A stretch of DNA of 9,969 nucleotides from the NCBI GenBank assembly GCA_017991275.1, contig JAGNMH010000128.1:1-9969 (forward strand), read 5' to 3'. The DNA is from Acidobacteriota bacterium (GTDB lineage Bacteria; Acidobacteriota; Blastocatellia; RBC074). Positions 1-7,615 of the stretch are shown here, in pieces; the first letter of the stretch is position 1; each line of letters begins with the position of its first letter. Under the pieces are notes generated by a model. The model searched no databases and was not told the origin of the DNA. It was given only the letters and a program-made list of their open reading frames with translations. Made by a program: the position numbers and the translations under genes.

Positions 1-1043
1 TGAAATCATTCGAGGCCAACTTCATCGAACGTCAGCCGATCACGCAAAAGTTATTGCAGACCGTGCGCTTGCTGGGCGAATACAAAGGCAAGGAAGAGTT
101 GTTCAAACAGCAGATTCCACAGGCGCTTGAGACTTTGCGGCAGGCGGCGATCATTCAAAGTACGGAATCGTCAAACCGCATCGAAGGCGTTACGGCGCCG
201 CTGGAAAGGATTCAGGCGCTGGTGGCGAAAAAGACCGAACCCCGCAATCGCTCGGAGCAGGAGATTACCGGTTACCGCGATGTGCTCAACACAATCCACG
301 CCAGCCACCCGCATATCCCGATCAAGACAGGCACGGTGTTGCAATTGCACCGCGATCTTTACCGCTATGCTGGCGAAAGCGGCGGACGCTGGAAAGCCGT
401 GGACAATGAGATCACCGAAGTGCAACCGGACGGTGCGAAGGTCATTCGCTTCAGGCCAGTTTCAGCATTTGCTACGCCGGACGCGATGGAAGACCTGCAC
501 GCAGGCTTTGGCGCATTATGGCATTCAGGCGAAGTGGAAAAGCTGATGCTGATTCCGGCCTATGTGCTCGATTTTCTCTGCATTCATCCGTTTCTTGACG
601 GCAACGGGCGGATGGCGCGCTTGCTAAGCCTGCTGCTGCTTTATCAGGCGGGCTTTGAAGTTGGCCGCTTCATCAGCCTCGAAATGATCGTCGAGCAAAG
701 CAAGGAGAGTTACTACGATGCGCTGCATCAATCGTCGCAGGGCTGGCATGAAGGAAAACACGAACTGTTACCGTGGACGGAGTATTTCCTCGGCACACTG
801 CTCGCTGCCTACCGCGACTTTGAGCAGCGCGTCGGCCAGTTGACGACGGCTCACGGCGCGAAAACCGAGATGGTGCTGAACGCGATTCAAACGATGCATG
901 GCGAATTTTCCGTCAAAACGCTCCGCGAGCGATGCCCACACGTCGGCGTTGACCTGATCCGCCGCATCCTACGCGAAGAACGACAAGCGGAAAGACTCGA
1001 ATGTTTGGGACGTGGGCCGGATGCGCGCTGGCGGAGAATATAG
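1..1043 (+). CDS. Fic-domain protein (AMP-transferase type), self-inhibited class, 5' end cut by one base
   Basis: The frame is open from the first base. The window starts with TG AAA TCA, so the start is very probably an ATG whose A lies just outside, giving 347 residues beginning MKSFEANFIERQ. An internal TTG at 54 is possible but would remove the conserved N-terminus. Seen: the Fic catalytic motif HPFLDGNGRMAR at about residues 196-207 (catalytic His196), and the inhibitory-helix motif SNRIEG at 58-63, which fits the (S/T)xxxE(G/N) pattern. The inhibitory helix sits before the Fic core, which defines class II. A C-terminal stretch (about 285-347) looks like a winged helix. Family knowledge: Fic enzymes usually transfer AMP from ATP to a hydroxyl of a target protein, and Glu62 would block productive ATP binding. 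The target is unknown. The protein is probably cytosolic, as no signal peptide is visible. Confidence 0.92.
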   Translation, partial: KSFEANFIERQPITQKLLQTVRLLGEYKGKEELFKQQIPQALETLRQAAIIQSTESSNRIEGVTAPLERIQALVAKKTEPRNRSEQEITGYRDVLNTIHASHPHIPIKTGTVLQLHRDLYRYAGESGGRWKAVDNEITEVQPDGAKVIRFRPVSAFATPDAMEDLHAGFGALWHSGEVEKLMLIPAYVLDFLCIHPFLDGNGRMARLLSLLLLYQAGFEVGRFISLEMIVEQSKESYYDALHQSSQGWHEGKHELLPWTEYFLGTLLAAYRDFEQRVGQLTTAHGAKTEMVLNAIQTMHGEFSVKTLRERCPHVGVDLIRRILREERQAERLECLGRGPDARWRRI

Positions 1044-1057
1044 GTACGATACCCATT

Positions 1058-1090
1058 AAATAGGTACTGAAGCCTAGTTAGTACCTATTT
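1058..1090. repeat. 11-bp perfect inverted repeat after fic
   Basis: AAATAGGTACT (1058-1068) and AGTACCTATTT (1080-1090) are exact reverse complements separated by 11 bases. An A-rich left edge and T-rich right edge would let it act as a weak bidirectional terminator. The stem has few GC pairs, so an operator is equally possible. A further direct copy of ATAGGTAC lies at 1040-1047, overlapping the fic stop codon. Confidence 0.6.
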
Positions 1091-1268
1091 GCGGTGAAAG
1101 GGAGGCGCTTTGCCTCATCCGGTTGGTCGTCTTCAAGTGGTGGCTGGCGGGCAACGGATAAATTTTCTCGCGCAGCGTTGAGCCGATTCGGGCGTAACTT
1201 GCGCTTATGGGAGCGGAAACGTGTCGTAACGCTGGTTTCATCATTTGTCATCGCAAGATGAAAGCAGC

Positions 1269-1274
1269 AAGGAG
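1269..1274 (+). promoter_or_regulatory. Shine-Dalgarno site deciding the caspase gene start
   Basis: AAGGAG lies 5 bases before the ATG at 1280. An in-frame GTG at 1274 overlaps this site and so is an unlikely start. The spacer from 1091 to 1268 holds only weak hairpins (GAGGC/GCCTC at 1102-1116, TTTCATC/GATGAAA at 1236-1263) and no promoter I would defend. Confidence 0.8.
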
Positions 1275-1279
1275 TGGTT

Positions 1280-2839
1280 ATGTCGCTGATTGGATTGAAT
1301 GAACTGAGGAAACATGTTGTGCTCTGGTCATCGGTCGTGACTGTTGCAGGAGTAATGTTATGTGTTCAGTTTCCTGTTTTGTCCGGCGTAGCTCAACAAG
1401 ACAAACTAGCTGGAAGATGGGAAGGCGTATTGAAATCGCCGCAAGGAGAACTCCCAGCCTATTTGGTCATCGGGAAAGAGGGCGACCAGTATTCCGGCAA
1501 GGTGTCTGGCCCTCGTCCAGGCACTGAGACCGAACTCAAAAATATAAAAATTGACGGCCACAGATTCACGGCTAAGGCAGACGTTGAGACACCTCAGACC
1601 ACTGTCACCATCAACTATGCTTTCACGCTCGAAGGCGAAACAATGAAGGGGCAGGGGTCACTGGATTATGGCGGCCAGACAATTACCTTGGGTATTGAAC
1701 TTAAGCGTGTTCCCAGTGCAGCCGTTATGCCTTCTTCCAGCAATGGCGCTCCCACCGCTGCTAACACAGAATTGCCCAAGAGGCTGCCAATACCCAAAGA
1801 CACCACGCCGCCAAAGATTGTGATTACCTCGCCGCCGCTCACGCGCGGTCAAGGCGTCAAACCGGCAGCCGATCGCATCCTCAAACAATCAGGCAGCAGC
1901 CTCACCGTCACCGGCCAAGCGACGGACGATTCGGGTGTGAAGGAAGTGACTGTGCGCGGGGTGGCGATGAGGCTGGATGAACGCGGCAACTTCTCCGCCG
2001 AAGTCCCGCTGCAAGTCGGCGACAATCCGATCACGGTGATGGCGACGGACAATTACGGCAACCGCGCGACTGAAAGCTTCACCATTCGGTACGAGCCGCC
2101 GCTGGTGACAGGGCGGTATTTCGCGTTGGTGATCGGCAACAATCGCTATCCGAATCTACCGCCGGAGAGGCAATTGAAGACCGCCATCAATGACGCGCAG
2201 GAAGTGGCGAAATCGCTGCGCGCCGATTACGGTTTCGAGGTCAAATTGCTCCCGGATGCGAAACGGGCGGAGATCATCAAGGCGTTGAACGATTATAGCC
2301 GCAGCTTGAAACCGGACGACAATCTGCTGATCTATTACGCCGGGCACGGGCACTTCGATGACGGTACGAAAAAGGCTTACTGGATACCGACGGATGCAGA
2401 AATGAATTACAACGCGAATTGGATCATCGCGGACGATGTGACCGCCAACGTGCGAGCGATTCCGGCGCGCCACATTCTGATCGTCTCCGACAGTTGTTAT
2501 TCGGGCACGCTGACGCGCACGACGGATTTCAGGTTAAGCACTCCAGCTGAGCGCGAGCGGTATCTGGAAAAGATGCGCGGCGGGACTTCGCGCATCTTGA
2601 TGGCGAGCGGCGGCAACGAGCCGGTTGCGGATGGTGGCGGTGGCAATCATTCGATCTTTGCCAAGGCACTGCTTGATGGTTTGCGCGGGATGGAGGAGCG
2701 GGTCTTCACGGCGGAAGAGCTTTTCTCCCGATACATCAAGGAACAAGTTGCGGGCAAATCCAATCAAGCGCCGGAATACAGGTACATTCAAGCCTCCGGA
2801 CACGATTCAGGCGATTTCATTTTTATGCGACAGCGTTAA
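1280..2839 (+). CDS. Exported caspase-family (peptidase C14) protein with N-terminal beta domain and Ig-like domain
   Basis: 519 residues from the ATG with an ideal ribosome site. Domains in order: a hydrophobic export segment (about 13-38, possible cleavage after GVA38); a beta-rich domain opening GRWEGVL (about 43-140); a Ser/Pro/Ala linker; a bacterial Ig-like domain starting after DTTPPKI and ending near FTIRY (about 174-271); and a caspase fold (about 277-515). The caspase core shows YYAGHGH with His356 and SDSCYSG with Cys406, 50 residues apart. It also has YWIPTDA and a downstream GGGGNHSIFAKALLDGL segment typical of this family. Family knowledge: bacterial caspase homologues cut proteins, often after basic residues, but substrates are mostly unknown. 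Inferred location is the periplasm or outer face of the inner membrane. The first part of the gene is less GC-rich than the rest (see findings). It is followed at 5 bases by a helical-repeat gene, probably co-transcribed. Confidence 0.9.
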   Translation: MSLIGLNELRKHVVLWSSVVTVAGVMLCVQFPVLSGVAQQDKLAGRWEGVLKSPQGELPAYLVIGKEGDQYSGKVSGPRPGTETELKNIKIDGHRFTAKADVETPQTTVTINYAFTLEGETMKGQGSLDYGGQTITLGIELKRVPSAAVMPSSSNGAPTAANTELPKRLPIPKDTTPPKIVITSPPLTRGQGVKPAADRILKQSGSSLTVTGQATDDSGVKEVTVRGVAMRLDERGNFSAEVPLQVGDNPITVMATDNYGNRATESFTIRYEPPLVTGRYFALVIGNNRYPNLPPERQLKTAINDAQEVAKSLRADYGFEVKLLPDAKRAEIIKALNDYSRSLKPDDNLLIYYAGHGHFDDGTKKAYWIPTDAEMNYNANWIIADDVTANVRAIPARHILIVSDSCYSGTLTRTTDFRLSTPAERERYLEKMRGGTSRILMASGGNEPVADGGGGNHSIFAKALLDGLRGMEERVFTAEELFSRYIKEQVAGKSNQAPEYRYIQASGHDSGDFIFMRQR

Positions 2840-2844
2840 ACACG

Positions 2845-4329
2845 ATGGCTAATTCCAAACAAATCACCAACCATAAAAACCTGACAGACCGGCTTGCCGA
2901 ATTGAGCCGCGAACAGTTGTCGCAGCTATTGACCGAACTGTTGGAGGAAGCGCCGGAGCTTGGCGATTGGTTGGAGGCGACGCTTCCTGCCATTGCCATT
3001 CAACCAAAAATTGCTCAGCCAAAGCCGAAGCGGGAAATAGACACCAAAATTTATCAGCGGCAAGTGCATGGCATTTTGCACGGCTTCGGCCACAGACAGG
3101 GATCGGAAGCGTATGGGTATGTCGGTGGAGTGGTCGGGCAGTTAGAGAACATAGAGCAAGAGGCGATGGCGTTGCTGGCGGCGGGCGATGCCGAAGCGGC
3201 GCTGCGGATTTTGCTGACGCTGGCGGATGAAAGCTCCGAGGGTTTCGAGGTCATTGACGATTCCGATGGGGAGTTGGGCAGTTACCTGGATGGTTTGGGC
3301 GCGACTTTGGCCGAAGTGATTCTGAGCCTGGATTGGGATGAAGAGCAGCGCGAAGACTTGGTCAGCGACCTGAATGAAATTCACGACAAGCTGAGCAATT
3401 ACGGCGTGGATGGTTTGGAACTCGCCATCGTCGCCGCGCAACGGGGCTGGGATGTGGATGAGGAATCGGAAGAGGATGACTCTAAAACGGTTGTCACTGC
3501 TGGCTGGGGCGGGAATTCGTTTTCCGTAATGCTGACAGGCGCGAAGCTGAATGTGCTGGAACGGCAAGGGCGAACGGATGAATTCCTGAAGCTGTGTCTG
3601 CAAGTGGGCGGGCATTTGCGCTACGCGATGAAGTTGGTGGAGTTGGATCGCGTGGCAGAAAGCGTAAAGTACGCGCTTAAACATCTGACCGATGCGGGCG
3701 AGGCGTTGAAACTGGCGCGGCAGTTGCGCGAGTCGGGGCAGTTGGACGATGCGTTGAAAGTCGCTGAACGTGGATTGAAACTCGATGGTCATAAGGCTGG
3801 GCTTGGCGAATGGCTCGGCCCGCTGGAAGAAACGCAGGGGCGCACGGCTCAGGCGTTGGCTGCGTGGCAGGCGGCTTTTCACGACGCGCCTGCATTGGAA
3901 AAGTGGCGCACGATCAAACGACTGGCCGGTTCGCGCTGGAAACAGTTGCAACCGGAACTGATGAAATCGTTGCAAAAGCATTACAACCAAGAGCCGTTGG
4001 CCGAGGTTTTGATCGAAGAACAAGAATGGGATGCCGCAATCAAAGTCGCGGACAAGCAAACTTACGATTACCACCTTATCGCCACGGTCGCGGATGCCTT
4101 GATCGCGCATCGCCCGGAGTGGGTGATTCGCGTCAGCCTCAAACAATCCGATGAGTTGATCGCCAAAACGCAGAGCAAGTATTACTACTACGCCGTCGTG
4201 TGGCTGGGCCGCGTCAAAGCTGCCTACGCACAGATGGGGCAGACCGCAGAGTGGAAAAGCTATCTGGCGAAGCTCAAGGAAAAATACCCGCGACGTTCAG
4301 CCTTGCTCGCCCAGTTGGGAAGGTTGTAA
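2845..4329 (+). CDS. Helical-repeat protein related to the C-terminal region of SWIM zinc-finger proteins (DUF6880-like)
   Basis: 494 residues, almost entirely predicted helix. It begins with a short LSREQLSQLLTELLEEAPEL helix, a pattern I associate with SWIM/DUF6880-type proteins. A linker of Lys/Pro/Gln follows (about 50-65), then a domain containing DDSDGELG (138-145), which resembles the conserved segment after the zinc finger in SWIM proteins. The region from about 230 to the end has TPR-like paired helices (LRESGQLDDALKVAERGLKL is one). No CxC...CxH zinc-binding motif is present, so the SWIM finger is absent or lost. No signal peptide, so cytosolic. It starts 5 bases after the caspase stop without a clear ribosome site, suggesting translational coupling. 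Likely a scaffold or protein-binding role; no enzymatic function can be read. Family match is from memory of sequence patterns. Confidence 0.75.
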   Translation: MANSKQITNHKNLTDRLAELSREQLSQLLTELLEEAPELGDWLEATLPAIAIQPKIAQPKPKREIDTKIYQRQVHGILHGFGHRQGSEAYGYVGGVVGQLENIEQEAMALLAAGDAEAALRILLTLADESSEGFEVIDDSDGELGSYLDGLGATLAEVILSLDWDEEQREDLVSDLNEIHDKLSNYGVDGLELAIVAAQRGWDVDEESEEDDSKTVVTAGWGGNSFSVMLTGAKLNVLERQGRTDEFLKLCLQVGGHLRYAMKLVELDRVAESVKYALKHLTDAGEALKLARQLRESGQLDDALKVAERGLKLDGHKAGLGEWLGPLEETQGRTAQALAAWQAAFHDAPALEKWRTIKRLAGSRWKQLQPELMKSLQKHYNQEPLAEVLIEEQEWDAAIKVADKQTYDYHLIATVADALIAHRPEWVIRVSLKQSDELIAKTQSKYYYYAVVWLGRVKAAYAQMGQTAEWKSYLAKLKEKYPRRSALLAQLGRL

Positions 4330-4370
4330 AACGGGTGCGAAATTCGCGTCAATTACTCCAACATTCAAAT

Positions 4371-4389
4371 CGCGCCTGATTTCAGCGCG
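4371..4389. other. Short GC hairpin ahead of the oxidoreductase gene
   Basis: CGCGC (4371-4375) pairs with GCGCG (4385-4389) around a 9-base loop in the 89-base gap between the helical-repeat gene and the oxidoreductase. There is no T-run after it, so it is at best a weak terminator for the upstream genes or a leader hairpin. Confidence 0.25.
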
Positions 4390-4418
4390 TCAACGCACGA
4401 TCAAACGAGGACACAAGG

Positions 4419-5417
4419 ATGGAATTTGCGATTACTTTCAAACCGGATATGACGCCGCAACGCATTGTTAATTTGACGCGGCAAGCGGAAGCTGCCGGAT
4501 TCGATTACGGCTGGATGTTCGATTCCCATGTGCTGTGGCAAGAGCCGTTTCCGCTGATGACTTTGATGGCGGCGAACACCGAACGTATGCGCATCGGCCC
4601 TTGCGTGACCAACCCGGCAGTGCGCGATTGGACGGTGACGGCCAGCTTGTTCGCTACGCTCAACCGCATTTCCGGCGGGCGAATGGACATTGGCATCGGG
4701 CGCGGAGACTCATCGCGGCGCGTGATGGGCAAACGCCCTACGACGCTGGCGGTGCTCGAAGAATGCGTGCAAACCATCCGCGATCTGTGTGGCGGCAAGC
4801 AAATCAGCTACGAAGAAAAAGAAATTCAGATGGCTTGGGCTGACGCAGGAGTTCCGCCAATCTGGGTTGCGGGTTACGGGCCGAAGGCTTTGCGATGTGC
4901 GGGCAAGATTGGCGACGGAGTGATTCTGCAATTCGCCGATCCTCATTTAATCAAATGGTGTTTGAACTTCGTCCGCGAAGGCGCTGAAGAAGCCGGACGA
5001 GATTTCAGCAAGATTAAAGTTATGGCCGCTGCTCCGGTTTGGGTGTCGGACGATCTGGCTGTGGCGCGTGACCGAGTCCGCTGGTTTCCTGCGCTGGTTT
5101 CAAACCACATCGTTGATTTGGTTTCCAAATACAAACCGGAAGAATTGCCGCCGGAATTGATCGGATTCATCAAAGACCGCAAAGGTTACAACTACCTGCA
5201 CCACGCCGAAGTCGGCAGCAGTAATGCTGAATTTGTAACGGATGAAGTCGTTGACCGTTTCTGTTTGGTTGGCCCGGTTGCGGAACAGCAACGCCGACTT
5301 AAAGAGCTTCAGGAAGTCGGCGTGACGCAGTTCAACATTTACCTGATGTGCGGCGATGAAGAACAGACGGTTGAAGTTTATGGCCGCGAAGTCATTCCCG
5401 GCATTATTTCGTCTTGA
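4419..5417 (+). CDS. LLM-class flavin-dependent oxidoreductase, TIGR03842-like
   Basis: 332 residues, a full-length luciferase-like TIM-barrel protein. The N-terminus MEFAITFKPDM, then AEAAGFDYGWMFDSHVLW, the SGGRMDIGIGRGD segment and PPIWVAGYGPKAL follow the pattern of the family annotated as TIGR03842 'F420-dependent' oxidoreductases. The start is supported by GAGG at 4407-4410, 8 bases before the ATG. Family knowledge: these enzymes use reduced F420 or FMN for hydride transfer or oxygenation. Which cofactor applies here, and the substrate, cannot be read from the sequence. It stands alone on this strand, with an 89-base gap upstream. Its last 14 bases overlap the end of a gene on the opposite strand, leaving no room for a terminator between them. 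Cytosolic, with no signal peptide. Confidence 0.87.
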   Translation: MEFAITFKPDMTPQRIVNLTRQAEAAGFDYGWMFDSHVLWQEPFPLMTLMAANTERMRIGPCVTNPAVRDWTVTASLFATLNRISGGRMDIGIGRGDSSRRVMGKRPTTLAVLEECVQTIRDLCGGKQISYEEKEIQMAWADAGVPPIWVAGYGPKALRCAGKIGDGVILQFADPHLIKWCLNFVREGAEEAGRDFSKIKVMAAAPVWVSDDLAVARDRVRWFPALVSNHIVDLVSKYKPEELPPELIGFIKDRKGYNYLHHAEVGSSNAEFVTDEVVDRFCLVGPVAEQQRRLKELQEVGVTQFNIYLMCGDEEQTVEVYGREVIPGIISS

Positions 5418-5931
5418 ACGACCGGGCTATTGCATCGGTGTGGCTGCGCAAAGTGCTTAGAATGTTTTTTCTGCCGGTGAATTGCAGAACGTAAATCGTC
5501 TTTTCGTCGGTTCGCAGGTAGTAAACTCGCCCGGTAAATGGTTGGCCGCTGGTTGAATGGTAATCGTAAGACAGCAGCGCGCCGGATTTGCCTCCGCCCA
5601 TGACAAATTTTTCGATGCCGATTTTGTCGTATTTGGGATTGAAGCGAATTCGTTCCGATTCGTCCTTGTTCGCGTAAGCCATGGAATCCATCTTGACGTC
5701 GTCGTCTTCGATGCGGCGAACTTTCAGCGCGCCGTTTTCGCGGACTTTGTAAACGATGTTTACCTCATTGCGGCCAAGCCCGTCTTTGTTGACGATGCCC
5801 AGCCAACCCGCAGGCAGTGACATTGAGTATTTGCCGTCCGGGTCTTCAAAAATTTCCTGAGCCGAAGCTTCGACGGCAAAAGCCGCCGTCAAAATCAAAA
5901 GCGACAAGGCGAAAATAGAATGACGTTTCAT
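5404..5931 (-). CDS. Small secreted protein of unknown function (PsbP/DUF1795-like pattern)
   Basis: 175 residues. A clear signal peptide is visible: MKRH, a hydrophobic core (about 6-20), then ASA before Gln25, a good signal-peptidase I site. The mature part of about 150 residues starts FEDPDGKYSMSLPAGW, a pattern seen in PsbP-like or DUF1795-like small exported proteins. It alternates short beta strands with charged turns and ends in a helix (HTDAIARSF). No catalytic motif is visible. The ATG directly follows the rph stop codon (TAAATG), and AAGGAG lies at 5944-5949, 12 bases ahead, inside the end of rph. It is therefore the last gene of the murI-rph transcript. Its 3' end overlaps the oxidoreductase gene by 14 bases, tail to tail. 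Function unknown; the fold suggestion is weak. Confidence 0.8.
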   Translation of the reverse strand: MKRHSIFALSLLILTAAFAVEASAQEIFEDPDGKYSMSLPAGWLGIVNKDGLGRNEVNIVYKVRENGALKVRRIEDDDVKMDSMAYANKDESERIRFNPKYDKIGIEKFVMGGGKSGALLSYDYHSTSGQPFTGRVYYLRTDEKTIYVLQFTGRKNILSTLRSHTDAIARSFKTK

Positions 5932-6762
5932 TTAGGATGCGTTCTCCTTCCAGTTGATCTTTTGGCGTGAAGCCGGGTCAATCATCACGTGTAGCTCTTC
6001 TCTGTCCAGTGCCTGAACGAAGGTTTTATTCTGGATTGCAATCAGGCCTTTTACACCGATTCCGGCAGCCGCGACCAGTTCGTCCATTTTTTCGCGGCTG
6101 AAAGGTTCGGTTTCAGCCGTGCCCTGAATTTCGACAAAATGCCCGTCGCCGGTCAGAACCACGTTCATATCAACTTCGGCAGCGGAATCTTCGATGTAAT
6201 CCAGATCAAGCAGCACTTGTTCGCCGACCACGCCTACACTGATTGCCGCAATGTAATCGCGCAGCGCGGGGCGAGTAATCTTGCCGGAATCGAAAAGCTT
6301 TTCCAGCGCCAAGGCCAGAGCGACGAAGCCGCCAGTGATCGAAGCCGTGCGCGTTCCACCGTCGGCTTGCAGCACATCGCAATCAATGGTCACGGTTCGT
6401 TCGCCAAGCGCTGCCATATCAATAACCGAACGCAGGCTGCGGCCAATCAACCGCTGAATTTCATGAGTTCGACCGGATGGACCTCCGCGATTGGATTCGC
6501 GTGCCGTGCGGTTCTGAGTCGCGCGCGGCAGCATCGAATACTCCGCCGTCACCCAGCCAACGCCTTTGCCTTTCAAAAACGGAGGCACTCTTTCTTCAAC
6601 CGAGGCGGTGCAGAGCACTCGTGTTTGTCCAGCTTCGATCAGCACGGAGCCTTCGGCGTATTTCGTAAAGCCGCAGGTAATTTTGACAGGCCGCAAATCC
6701 AGCGGCTGCCGTCCATCGTTTCTGGCGTGTCGAGTTTTGTTTTCTGTTTTAGAGTTTGTCAT
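5932..6762 (-). CDS. rph: Ribonuclease PH
   Basis: 276 residues from the ATG at 6762. The frame stays open further upstream, but that part overlaps murI and lacks family conservation. Seen: RNDGRQPLDLRPVKI near the start, GWVTAEYSMLPR (69-80), GRTHEIQRLIGRSLR (97-111), DCDVLQADGGTRTASITGG (127-145, phosphate-binding Thr-Arg at 137-138) and LDLDYIEDS (185-193). Asp186 and Asp192 are spaced like the catalytic metal-binding Asp pair of known RNase PH. Function: phosphate-dependent 3'-5' trimming of tRNA precursors and other RNAs, as a hexameric ring in the cytosol. The first 14 bases overlap the end of murI, so translation is probably coupled. A ribosome site GGAAG sits at 6772-6776. Length and motifs are complete; nothing suggests damage. 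Confidence 0.97.
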   Translation of the reverse strand: MTNSKTENKTRHARNDGRQPLDLRPVKITCGFTKYAEGSVLIEAGQTRVLCTASVEERVPPFLKGKGVGWVTAEYSMLPRATQNRTARESNRGGPSGRTHEIQRLIGRSLRSVIDMAALGERTVTIDCDVLQADGGTRTASITGGFVALALALEKLFDSGKITRPALRDYIAAISVGVVGEQVLLDLDYIEDSAAEVDMNVVLTGDGHFVEIQGTAETEPFSREKMDELVAAAGIGVKGLIAIQNKTFVQALDREELHVMIDPASRQKINWKENAS

Positions 6763-7603
6763 GTCCCCAGACTTCCACCGCTTCCAGATGTTCCAGCGGT
6801 GCGCCCAGTATCCTTTCAGCAATTCTATGAAATCGTTCAGCCGCGTCAGTCACGTAAAACCGACTTTCCTGCGGTTTGTCGTCAGTGTCCAGATTTTCAA
6901 CCGACTGGCCGGCTTGTTCTAACAATTCAGCAGTTTCTTCGGCAACAGCTTCGGCAGAATCAATCAGCGTCACACTGTCGCCCATCGTTTCGGCGATGAC
7001 GTTTTTCAGCAGCGGATAATGCGTGCAACCCAGCACCAGGGTGTCAATGCGCTGCTGGCGCAAAGAGGCAAGATACTGTTCCGCCACCAACCGCGCAACC
7101 TGTGAATCGGTTTCGCCTTCTTCGACCAACGGCACAAACAGCGGACAAGCGCGCGAAAAGACTTCAATGTTTTTGGCCGCTTCCTCACGGTCGCGGTACT
7201 GCACCGCATCACGGATGGCGCGTTCATAAGCTCCGCTGTTGATTGTTGCTTCGGTGGCGATGACTCCGATGCGACCGGTTCGCGTAGCTTTTGCGGCGGC
7301 TCTGGCTCCCGGCCCAAGCACTGTCAAAAAAGGCGTGTCGAATTCCTGTCTAAGCCGTTCGCGCCCCATTGCCGAAGCCGTGTTGCAGGCGACAACGATC
7401 ATCTTGACGCCTTTTTCGATCAGAAAGGCGGCGTCTTCGACAGCGTAACGCTCAATCGTCGCGCGCGATTTCGTTCCGTAAGGCACTCGCGCCGTGTCGC
7501 CAAGGTAGATGACGCTTTCGCGCGGCAGTCGCTGGCGAATTGCGCGAAGCACGGTCAAACCGCCTACGCCGGAATCAAAAATGCCAATGGGAAGAGAATT
7601 CAT
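6749..7603 (-). CDS. murI: Glutamate racemase
   Basis: 284 residues from the ATG at 7603, which yields the standard opening MNSLPIGIFDSGVGGL. Catalytic cysteines are visible as Cys73 in VVACNTAS and Cys193 in LGCTHYPLL. The acidic FDSG (Asp10) and GDTARVPYG (35-43) segments are also present. It interconverts L- and D-glutamate in the cytosol, supplying D-Glu for peptidoglycan. The start is not fully certain: no Shine-Dalgarno site lies close to ATG 7603, whereas an in-frame TTG at 7618 has GAGG 6 bases upstream, though both lie in a hairpin. Gene order is ssrA, murI, rph and a secreted protein, all on this strand. The 3' end overlaps rph by 14 bases. Confidence 0.97.
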   Translation of the reverse strand: MNSLPIGIFDSGVGGLTVLRAIRQRLPRESVIYLGDTARVPYGTKSRATIERYAVEDAAFLIEKGVKMIVVACNTASAMGRERLRQEFDTPFLTVLGPGARAAAKATRTGRIGVIATEATINSGAYERAIRDAVQYRDREEAAKNIEVFSRACPLFVPLVEEGETDSQVARLVAEQYLASLRQQRIDTLVLGCTHYPLLKNVIAETMGDSVTLIDSAEAVAEETAELLEQAGQSVENLDTDDKPQESRFYVTDAAERFHRIAERILGAPLEHLEAVEVWGHDKL

Positions 7604-7615
7604 CGGTACAGATGA

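Noticed and set aside
1091..1273. Small gene or RNA in the fic-caspase spacer
   Set aside because: No open frame with a ribosome site and only 5-7 bp hairpins; nothing distinguishes it from ordinary spacer.
3142..4146. Long 334-codon open frame on the - strand
   Set aside because: It is antisense to the helical-repeat gene, which has convincing family patterns; the reverse product is rich in Arg, Gln and His as expected of a shadow frame.
4337..4347. GCGAA-A-TTCGC palindrome after the helical-repeat gene
   Set aside because: A one-base loop cannot form a stable hairpin and no T-run follows.
6139..6999. 286-codon open frame on the + strand
   Set aside because: It is antisense to rph and murI, both of which have complete family motifs.
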